This document shows, piece by piece, positions 47,501 to 59,500 of a stretch of DNA of 64,000 nt. The notes below the pieces were generated by a model. The model made no database searches and had not been told where the DNA came from. It worked only from the letters and a program-made list of their open reading frames with translations. The stretch comes from Calliopum simillimum (taxonomy: Eukaryota > Arthropoda > Insecta > Diptera > Lauxaniidae), in contig OX638369.1 of assembly GCA_951812925.1 (NCBI GenBank), positions 58,356,228 to 58,420,227 on the forward strand. Direction: 5' to 3'. A program made the translations under genes and the position numbers. The first letter of the stretch is position 1. The number at the start of each line of letters is the position of its first letter.

Positions 47501-50500
47501 GAAATTCGTCTAGTGTTTGTTCAGAGCTAGCGAAAACTATTCCCAGAGATGTGGGCAGATCTTCTTAGAAGATAAGGGTGATAACATACATACTTTTCCA
47601 TTCCTGCTACACCTTGGGTCTAACCAATCATAAGTCAGAGCATTTACCACATACCCACTAACCCATTGCAACAAAGAAAGATTTTTATACAGTTTTCTCT
47701 TCTCCATACAAAATCATGTGGTTTGAATTAATTTGTAATTAAGAAGTTTTTTGATAGTTTAAAATTATTTGTAGAAAATTACATGCATATATTCAAAAAA
47801 AAAAAAAAAAAAAAAAAAAAAATTACCATTTCTTAAACTTAGGAATGATTCCTTAAAGTCAAAAAATTAAGCTTTAGTGAATATCTTCTAAACAGTTACT
47901 TTTTCATATACATATGATTACTATTTGTAGACTATGTGATTCCCCGAGTAAAAATGATAAAGGGCTGAACATGGGCTGAACGTGGGCTTTTTTGCTTTTT
48001 TAAGGCCGTACGTGGTCTGTACAAAATTAAAAAAGCCCAAAAGGCTGTACACACGGCTGAACAAGGGCTGTACAAAACTAAAAAGCCCAAAAGGCTGTAC
48101 ATGCGGCCGTACAAGGGCTGTACAAATGCACAAAAAAAATTTTGTATAGAAAACAAATGGGCTGAACATGGGCTGTACATGGGCTGTACAATTGAATTTT
48201 ACTATTGAATTGGGCTGAACATGGGCTGTACATCGGCCGTACAATTTATTTTTTATTTTTGAAATGGGCTGTACATGGGCTGTACGTGGGCTGTACATGG
48301 GCTGTACAATTGAATTTTAGTATTGAATTGGGCTGAACATGGGCTGTATAGCGGCCGTACAATTTATTTTGTAAAAAATACAAAATAAATTGTACGGCCG
48401 ATGTACAGCCCATGTTCAGCCCAATTCAATAGTAAAATTCAATTGTACAGCCCATGTACGGCCCATGTACAGCCCACGTACAGCCCATGTACAGCCCATT
48501 TCAAAAATACAAAATAAATTGTACGGCCAATGTACAGCCCATGTTCAGCCCAATTCAATACTAAAATTCAATTGTACAGCCCATGTACGGCCCATGTACA
48601 GCCCACGTACAGCCCATGTACAGCCCATTTCAAAAATAAAAAATAAATTGTACGGCCGATGTACAGCCCATGTTCAGCCCAATTCAATAGTAAAATTCAA
48701 TTGTACAGCCCATGTACGGCCCACGTACAGCCCATGTACAGCCCATGTTCAGCCCAATTCAATACTAAAATTCAATTGTACAGCCCATGTACAGCCCATG
48801 TACAGCCCACGTACAGCCCATGTTCAGCCCATATGAAGCATCGTGTACGGCCCAAATGTCCTGCAAAAACACCATGTTTGGCCCTTGTACAGCCCAAAAA
48901 AAGTAATGAAATTTGGCCCTTGTACAGCCTTTGTACAGCCGTAATTTAAAAATTGTTTTTTTTTACTCGGGGGGTCTCATCAAAAAAGTTTCTAACCTTT
49001 TTCATTCTGCTATTCACTAGTTTCATCAAAATGCTTTCGAGCTTTCGAAATAAAAAATTATGGAATAGACCGGATAAAATTATTTTGCATTGCTTTTACT
49101 TCATTAACTTCCCAATAAAAATTAGGATGCGGAATTTTAAACAAACTTTTGTTTTGACGTTCTAAAAGTTGGTAAAAAGTAACATATAATAACGAGTCGG
49201 CATGATGTTCAAGCTCTGAGCATCTCTCTAGAGTTTGCCTTATGGCCGAATGCGATCATTTCCATTTGACTCTAAAAAGACCTAAAAATCGATTTAGCGT
49301 TTTAGCCGTGAGACGGTTTTTTCTATTTAGGGGCGTGACTGCTTCTCCTTACAATCTTTCCAACAAAATTAAAAATCAAGCGAATATATTGAAATTCAGG
49401 TATAGAAACAGTGGCTGAACCGATTTCATTTGCCTATTTATGTATACTAGAATCGCCCAGTGGTCAAAATTCGACCACAAATGTATTAAATAATTTTGGA
49501 CACAATACTTTTTTTTTTTGATATTTGGTACGAAAAAGAAAAGCTTGTTTAGCATCCTTGGTATAATTCAAGCAAAATATAAACAAAACAAAAAACATGA
49601 AGTCAATGCTATGCTTTTTGTCTTTTTCTTTGTGCTTTATCCTTTTTTCAGCTCTGTTACCGTGTATTTTGTTGTTGTTAATTTTGAAAAATTTGTATTT
49701 AATTTAACCTGGCTTAAAGTCAAAATATTAATATAATTTTAACTTTGTGCATATCTACACACATATACCTTTCTAATTGTGTATAATTTAAAGTCGTACT
49801 CCATTTCTAACATAGTAAAAAAAGATGGACAAGTTCTTGTCTTGCAAATTAATTTATAGATAATGATGATAATGGTGACGATGCTGCCTGGAAAAGCGGT
49901 TCGTTCTTTTTAAAATAAGAATTAGTAAGGGTGTTACCTTTGGCTTGGCCAAACATTAAATACCCTACACTGCAGTAATTTGAATCTTTTGCTTATATGG
50001 GAGGTGCCTCGCCCTCTTGTCCGAGTTCACCTAACTTTTACTTATAGCTTGAATTTACAGTTCTTGATGTCTGAGTGAAATTTGGTTGGATTATCTCAAA
50101 AAATGTTTTCAGTATAGGGTTTTGAATCTTTTGCTTAAATGGGCGGTGCCATGCCCTTTTGTCCGATTTTGCCCAGTTTTTGCTCAGAGCTTGCATTTAT
50201 AGTTTTTCGTATCTGAGTTTAATTTGGTTTGATTATCTCCAAAAACCCTTTCAGAGTAGAGTTTTGAAACTTTTGTTTATGTGGGAGGTGCCACGCCCTC
50301 TTGTCCGAGTTCATCCAAATTTTGCTTAGAGGTTGCATTTATAGTTTTTAGTGTCAGAGTAAAATTTGGTAAGATTATCTCCGAAAACCCTTTCAGTGTA
50401 GGGTTTTGAATCTTTTGCTTATATGGGAAGTGCTACGCCCACTTGTCTCATTTTGCACAGTATTTGCTCAGAGCTTGCGCTTGCAATTTTAAGTATTAAT

Positions 50501-53500
50501 ATGTTTGTATTTTGGTTTCATTGTCGTGAAAAATACTCCTAAAGTTGGATTTTGAATATATTTTTTATATGGGTGTCCATTGACCGATTTCGTTCTTTTT
50601 CAATCCCTCGAGTTATCTTATACGGCAAACCCATTGTATCAAATTTCATCGTGATATTTTGGTTAGTTTTCCCGTAAAAAATATTTCCAGAGACAGAAAG
50701 ACACCCATCCAGCCTGCTAGCCAGCCAACCAGCCTGCAATCCATACAGACGCTGATACAGTCGCTGATCAAGAATATATATACTTTTCTATATCTGCCAG
50801 GCCTCTTTCTCTGCGTTACAAACGGAAGGACAATGTGAATATACCCTGGGTGTAGGGTACAACTAGCCCATGATCAACCCTTTGCTTTATCACGTACATA
50901 TCTCCTTTTTTTATAGTATTCGATTTAGAGGCCCTCTCTGTACATGCGCCCATAGTCTATAATACATCACTGAGTTTTGTTGATTTTAATTAAACGCATG
51001 CTTTATTTTGTTGCTAGTAATACTCATTCAGTAGGAATGTTGGCTTTAGTAAAAAAAAAAAAAATAATTTAAAATCACATGATTATTTGCAGCTGACGTC
51101 TCAAAATAAATGTCAGGGAACTGGGTCGGCTCTAAGGTCTTTGCTAAGTTAATTTCGTGATACGAAAGGAAATTTTCTTTTTTACAAGTGCAGCATGAGA
51201 TTAAGAACGAATTGAAGACCTTGAGAACTATCGCAGTTGTTGCATTTTAATATTTTTTTTTTATACTTTGAACAAAACGTGATTAACTTTAAAATGCGGT
51301 TTTATTTGAAGTTGACGAACTATTTTAGTTCCGATAGTAGGAAAATTATTATTTTTTGCATCTTCAAAGAAGGAACAAAAGAGTTTTTACAAACTGTTCA
51401 CGCTTGTCGTATGACATTCTTTATGCTAACAGTTTAAACATTTTAGATTAATAGTTTTAATATTTTAATATATAACATTTTAAGCATGTCGATAGTTAAC
51501 TGTTCAGTTAACATTAACCTGTTCTTAATATGAAGGAATTATTCATATAAAAAACACTCGTAATGATTCTGAGTAAGTAATGAAGGCTTAATTAGTCTGG
51601 TCATTTACATACATACTTATATTCTTGACCTGACGCACAGTTTTTGAATAATTGATAACACATGTTGAGCGCACAGAGTTGGTTGAACGCGTTATTACTC
51701 ATGCTGCAAGCAACTGCTGATAACGTAGAATCCCCTTTTAAACACTGAGAGGTAAAAGCAAACTTATTAACAAAAAAATAAAATAAACAAAACAAACTTT
51801 ATCAAATTAATTAAAACAAAAACATTAAAAGAAAACATATTGAAGGGCAAATTATTTTATATCGGTCAATTAACTTATGAACTTGAAAGTTCTTCCAACA
51901 AAATAATTAATTAAATGATTGTGATTTAAAATATATAATTTACTTATTTTTTATAAATTTTCCACACTTTCAGATCAACAGGCGTCACTGGCTCCATACA
52001 AGTCAATGGTAAGCCAATGTCTACAAACTCATCGAAATTCCGCGAACTCTCCTGTTATATACATCAAGATGATCTCTTGCGACCTCAGTTAACTGTGGGT
52101 GAAACAATGATGCTTGCCGCACATTTGAAATTGGGATTTAAAATAACAAAGGAACACAAACTGAATTTGGTACGTTGATTTTTCTATTAATTTGTTCTAA
52201 TGAGAGTGAAAAATAAAAACCACACAATATTTTATTGAAATTAAAACGTAATTCATCTGTTGCTATTTCTAATTACAGATTCAACACATTCTATCGGTAC
52301 TCGGTCTCGATCATCGTTTCAATGTATTTACTGTAAAGTTGTCGGGTGGTCAAAAGAAACGCTTAGCGATTGCATTAGAACTAATAAGCAATCCCCCGGT
52401 ACTGTATTTGGATGAGCCAACAACGTGAGTATAATTTTGCTAATTTTGCAAATTATTTATCATTAAAATGTAGTATTTTGGGGAAATTATACATTGTATC
52501 AAAATGTTGCGATTTAAATTCTATGTCTGAACTTTAGTTTGTACAACTACCTAAGGGGAAAAGAAGCGCTTCAAAAGGCTTTTTGAAGTGGTTCATTTTC
52601 AGCCTTAAGAAGCATTCTTTCTATTTAACATTGCATGTCCTAGGATGAAAGCGTTTTCAAGCATATCGCAGCCTTACAAAAACGCTAACTGTGATAGTTC
52701 GTGAGATAGATAGAAACTTGTTATAACATTAAAAAACCTGTTAGACCTCTAGAGCAGTGATTCTCAAACTTTTTTTCGTCATGGCATATTTTTAATAATA
52801 TCAAAATTTGGCGGCACACAACAAAAATTAAAGAGAATTTTAATTGGTTTATTGATTTATGAGGGCTTAGTTAGGTAAAATCCATGGGTTGACCACGTTG
52901 TCATCAATAACTTAGGCCCCGAAATTGGCCTAATTGTGTACCCGACACAGAGAACTATATGCATGTTCATTTAATATACTACCATATGTATTTAAGACAC
53001 AATTCAGATAGTGAGCCGCTAACGCAACGTGTTCTCTTATTGAAAGGATAGCCAAAAGGATATTCTGGTTTGATCCTTTCCTAGCTAGTTCATAAGCAAT
53101 TACTATGACCGGGAACCCAGCAAAGTGTTATACTGTAGTCCTTACTAATACCGCAAAAGATCCTTTTTAACAGCTTAATACAAGTTAATTTGGTTTGATG
53201 AAATTGCTTTGATGGCCACCCGCTTATCAAGGTAAATAAATAACAACGGTTCTAAGAAATTAAGACTTTGAGAACAGCATAAAGCCTGAAATACACTACA
53301 GTCATTTGGCTGTCTGTACGATTTTGTTAGTTCTTTATACTCGGTAAAATTTCCGGATCCAGTACCTGTATCCAATTTTGACTGTATATTTTAAAGAACA
53401 TTATTAAAATAGCCCAACTATTCCTTTTAGGTACTACCACATGGAAGTTTGTTAGGAAAAGAAGGTGTGGTGGAGGTTAGTCTGAACATCACAATTTATA

Positions 53501-56500
53501 AATTGGTGTAAAATGCTATTATGACCAAAAGGTTTCGATTTCCAGAAACCTTAAAAAATCATGTCGGCAAATTTCGTTTCTGACAGTGGCGGCACAATTT
53601 AAAAATCTCACGGCACACTAAAGTGCCGCGGCACATAGGTTTAGAATCACTGCTCTAGAGTTCTGACCTATATGATGTAGAGGTATAAAATTTGTATATA
53701 AAGAAAATTTTTAAAGAAAAATGTCTCTAGAAAAGGAATTTGATATTCGAGTGCTCCTTGCAGCCTTGTAAAAAATCATTTTGTATTCAATTTCAAATCA
53801 GTTCATCAAAAATAAATGAATAAAAAAAATATGAAAATAAAAAACTAAAATAAAAATATGGGGAGAAAAATAAAACAAAGAATAAAAAAAAGTAAAATAA
53901 AAAAAGTCTTGCCCATTGTGGGGATCAAACTCGGGTCCATGGCAAACTGGCATATCGTATCGTGTGTGCTTAGTGTGCATATTAAACAAATTTTTGTTGT
54001 TTTTTGTATTTTGTCCTCTCTTCCCCTCTTTTTTTTTTAAAAAAATACTACTCAAATAATAAAACAAAAACATGACTCTCCAAGCAGAATTTGATATTCG
54101 AATGCTAAATGCAGCCTTACAAAATTCATTGTGTAAGCTCTTCTAAATTTCTATGGGAAAAAACGCTTCAGAACGGCTTTGTCAAGAAGTGCTTGATAAT
54201 TGTCCCTTTGCAAAATTATATATTTTAAGAATTTATGTTGAGAGTTTTTCATCGGAATATTCTCTAAAATCTGTTTAAATTAATTTTTCGAATTTTTTTT
54301 TTCTGATTGTCGAATAAAATTATACCTAAAAATATATAGCGGGGCTTATTATTTTCGAAATTTTGATATTTAGTTTTGATTCATATAAATATGTTCCAAA
54401 TTTTAGTTTATTTTTCAAGACCATGGTGAATCTTTTGCAAATCAAATTAGCCTTATTTACTTTCAAATTAACCTATTGTTTACTTAAAAAAACCTTTCAA
54501 AATCAAATCAAACTTTTTCTAAATTAATTTAAACGTTATAGCCTAACTAAAGAATATTTGTATTGTTTTTTATAATTTTGAATATGCAGAAGAAACAAAC
54601 AGGCATGTTCTCAATTCCGATTTCGATCGGAATCGGAAATTTCTTCAAAATTATTTCTTTGCTTTACTATCCATCGTACTGCCAGTTTTATTGATGTTGG
54701 TAGTTAGTTCAAAATGAAGTATTAATTTTTCTGTGTTCGTAATTATATAACACTAATTGAATCTAATCGCTTATTTGCATATATCAGGTATTTAATATTT
54801 AATTGTTTAGCAAAGTGTAATGCACTGCCACAAGGTTGAACTACGTTTAAACTCTGACTGCAGTGACTGTGGCAGCGGCTAATACCCCGAATGGGAAGAA
54901 AGGAAATAAAAGCATTTCTTAGTTGACTATAATTTTATTGCATTTCATGCACATATATTATTTTTATATTACCACATGTGCCACTTTTATTTAACCAAAT
55001 TAGTGATCCGTTAGTCTGGCGAAACCTAGTTCTACCAAATTTTAAACTGATTTGAGTTGCTTTCGTCGATATGTTGCATTATGTTAGGTTTTACGCTTGT
55101 TTAAGAGATGTAACGCCTACTTTTCCAAACCCATACATTTATGGCTTTTGTTTGCTTTATGAAAATTGCAATAAAATCTATTATTAACTAGAATCGCCTA
55201 GTGGCCAAAATTCGACTACAAATGTGTTAAATAATTTTGGTACTTTTTGCACACTTTTAATACTTTTTTTTTTGCTATTTGGTACCTACAAAATGGAAAA
55301 GCGCATTTATCATCCCTGGTATAATTCAAGCGAAATATAAACAAAACAAAAAACATCAAGTCAATGCTATGCTTTTTGTCTTTTTCTTTGTGCTTTATCC
55401 TTTTTTCAGCTCTGTGTGACCGCATATTTTGTCAGTGTTAATATTAAAAAATTTGTATTTAATTTTACCTGGCTTGATGGCAAAATATTAAAATACTTTT
55501 AACTTTGTGCACATTTACATAGAAATACCTTTCTAATGGTGTATAATTCAAAGTCGTCCTCCATTTCTAATATAGTAAAAGAGGTAGGACAAATTTTTTG
55601 TCTTGCATATTAATATGTATATAGGTTATATACAAGAAATGCAACATTTAAAGGCGCCAAAACGGTCGTGTGCACAAAACAAGCCCAATAATAAAAACTT
55701 GTGAAATTAATTGTTTAGTTAACGAAGGTGAAATTCTATAAAGTTACTTAGGAGCCATGGATAAATCTCGCGACGCTGAAATTTGCATAAAGTGAACGCC
55801 CACGGCAGGCACAACTCTTTGCTTGTTCAAGAGGACGGCATCTTACGAAAAAAGAGTGCTTGGCATAAAATGCTCAGAATCGTCCAAGAAATACGTGTGA
55901 AATTTTTGGGAATTTTTTGGAAAGTTAAAAAAAAATTTTTTTTTCTTTGAATAATTTTTGGAAAAATTTTACGAAAAAAAAAAATTTTTCAAAAAAAACT
56001 CCAAAAAAATTCACACGTATTTCTTTAACGATTCTAAGCATTTTATGCCTAGTATACTTTTTTCGTAAGATGCCTTCCTCTTGCCGCTGTAGTTCAAAAG
56101 CCAAAACCTCATCTTGAGTCATACATCATTTTAAAGCTTTTAAATTATGCTTTAATTTAAAGGAATTTTAAAAAAAATTTGAGAGGGGTTTTTTTAAAAA
56201 AAATTCCAAAGTATTTACTACCGCGCTGCTAAGGTCAAGGGTACTAAGTTTTCTGTCATAGAATTACATGTGACTGACTTGTAAGAACTGTATTAAATTC
56301 AAAAAGTTTTTGTATAAGTAAATATGCTAAGTAAACTAAAAAGAGAGGCTTATTATTTCATTGATTAGATCACAATTTAAAGACAAAATTTCGTTTTAAT
56401 TTTGGATTTTTATGAAAGTGTCATTGATCCAAAACGACCTTAATATACTTAAATCCGGAATCATTATTGGGGGTGTGTATAAGTAAGCATAACAACTGTC

Positions 56501-59500
56501 AATTCACAATGAGAAAAAATATTACATTTTAATTTTATACAATTATCTGATGTTCCGACTCGAGCACAGTTTCAACACTTGATTTAATTACTTTCCCATT
56601 TGTTAAATGCATTCACGCAATTAATCATTAGTTTTCTCAGCAACTTGTATTTAATTACAGAGTTTAATTACAATAAACATACATCAATAAGTTGCTTACA
56701 GAAATCATAACTTAAGTTGAATTGTTTCATTATTACAATTAAAAGTCTGAGCTTCAGGTTGCATGGAAAACATCGGTAAAGAAATCCAAGTCGGTACCTA
56801 GTAATTTTTTGAGATTATATCACAGAAGTGCAATGTTAAATTTTATGTGGGGTATTTCAAAAAATTATATGAAAACATTATTTTGAATTGATAGCTTCAA
56901 TTTGTTAGGTTTTTTTCCATTACATATATATTTTGGAAAAAACCAAACATACCAACAGATATAAAATTCTGTAGGTGTAGTTTTAAATATTCAATTTAAA
57001 CGGTTTCCATTTAAACCGATAATGCCACAATTCAATTATTGCTAATTATATACATATACGGGTATTTTCACAGAGAAGTAAACCGTGAGCCAAAAGAATA
57101 AAATCATCATATCTCTCAAACTATTTTACGAACGTACATCGGGAAATCCTGGTTTTTTGAAAGATTTTTAATTTAAAATTTGTATGGTGGAGAAAATGTC
57201 CCGTACAACACGTCCCATGCAACACTGATCAAAATTAAATTACAAAAAAAAAAGTGTAAATTATTTTTGGGTAAAATCAAAACAATTTTTAAGTGACATC
57301 AATTCACTACATGCTAAAATTAGTCGCACCAAAATATTGACTCAGGTTTCCCTGAAATCGTCGTTTGAATTGTTGGCCGGTAAAACGACTTGGTTTTTTG
57401 CAAATATCTTGAAAACGAAAAATTGCCCAAATCAACCTTAGCACCAATTATAAGGCTAATTAAGAGCTATATTTATTATTATTAATTAAAGGCTCTGGAT
57501 TGTACTGCGACCTGAAAGATCTTTTGTGCAGCCTCTTCCAGTTCCAGACTATCTATAAATCTTGTCACTGCCATGGGATTAATTTTACTACCTCTGTCAT
57601 TTGGATTTAAAATCTCGGCATCTAGGTATCTTACTCTGCGTCTCACTGCAGCGGGGAGAGCACATAGTACTTGCTCCGCTGTTTCCGAGTCCTCTAAGCA
57701 GAGTCTACAGGAATCGTGTCTACCAAACCCATCTTTTATGATTTTAAAGTTGCTTAGTTGTCCAAATAAATGTATATGTCGGTGCCGGAAGTGCCGCTTC
57801 TTAGTCATTCTCTGTCGCATAACTCTAAAGCGTGGACCTCCGCCTGAAAAATGGAAGCTGTTTTTCCCATTGCAACTGCTTTTTGGAATCTTGGTCCTGC
57901 ACTGCCATCTTCCATTTTGGACCCAACAGTGAACCATAGCTGTGAGCCCTGTTTTACATTTATATCCTTCCTCCTCCATTCTGCACGGTCATTGATTACC
58001 ACTTTGAATTTTCTAGAGAAAACAAACTTTTTACCTAACTTATCGAAGACCGAACATGGAACTTGGTCTATCTTTGACCAACATGCTAATGCAGCATAAG
58101 TGATCATTGGTACGGTGATAGTTTTTGGCCGCAGTCCCTATGTTTTAACATTTAGCCTTTGATAGAGCTATAAGTTTAACCTATTGTGAAAATAAAAATC
58201 CGTTTTACTTTGACTCTTTTTTAATTTCAAATGTGCTCGCAAATGTACTGTTCCGCAAGTACTTTATTAAAGGCACTTTCTGTTGATCATTCAAAGAAAG
58301 AATCAAACAAATCGGCCAATCATAATCGAAAAAACTTTTGTAAAACAATTTGATATGTAATTGCAAATATATTGACTGTTTAAAAAAAATTTTAAACTTT
58401 ACATCATATGCGTTATGCTAATAATCGTTAAAAGTATTTGTTATTTGCACATCTCAGTTGTTCGCTAATCTCAGTTTATTAGATAAAAATTAACATTTGT
58501 AATGACTTAGTTGATTAAGAATAAATATTTGACAAGTTTTTTAACTAGTTTATTTATTTTTAATTAACATTTAAATTGTGCAAACAGACAAACACACTTA
58601 TTACATGTACGTACTTACATATAGCACAGATCAAGTGGCAATAAATCATCATCATCGAACTAATTACTAATACCCATAACTTTAAATTCCATTATATCCG
58701 CGTGTGGCTAACTACATCCATTGACGTGTGCAGGAGTTCTAGCGTTAAGTGATAAAGACTTACAACACTTAATGGGGTTTCTTAGAGACGCACATGCTTT
58801 ACTGTTGAATTTAGAGAGAGGAGAAATATAGACCTGGCTTTTCACATTTATCTACCTAGTTACTTGTGAAACAACACCGACTGTTTTCCCGCAACAAACA
58901 AATATACCTTGTTTGTATTAAATTAACACGGGTTGAATAAATCTCAGCAGGTTGTTAAACAAAAATTAAAAATCACAACAAAAAACGGTTTTTATGATGT
59001 GTCATTTCAAATAATTTACATATACATAACTTACAACAAAAACCAGAAGACATTTTATAGACGTTCGGTATTTTGTTTTAAGTACAAAGAATCAATAGAA
59101 CAAAGTACATTTTTTGACGTCATTTTATTGTAAGATTCCCGGGGAATTTTCTTAAACTGCAATAGAGAATGCACGGCAGTTTGAGGAAATTCACCGGGAA
59201 TATTTATTCACGATAACCCCTTATGATTTAAGCCATAAAAGCTAAAACTCACTTAGTTATTCTGTGTATATAGAGTGTCTTGGTATTTTGCCTTATTTTC
59301 GAATACATTTGTTTGCCCAGTAATATCCTCGATTTGTCTACCTTTTACTTTTTCAATTGGATCATTATTTTCTGAGATATCATCTATTGAACACTGAGAA
59401 AACAGTATGATTATATACATCAAAATTTGGTAATAATTAACAAATAATATATTTGATATAGGCGAATCGAATGTTTGATATTATTTAATGAGCGGCACAT

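Noticed and set aside
48390..48949. Open frames of 96-148 codons with repeated Tyr-Ser-Pro / Ala-His-Val-Gln-Pro
   Set aside because: They merely translate the 11-bp repeat of the foldback in several frames and both strands; no start context or domain.
57573..57932. Plus-strand frame of 119 codons
   Set aside because: Antisense shadow of the minus-strand LINE RNase H/C-terminal pseudogene.
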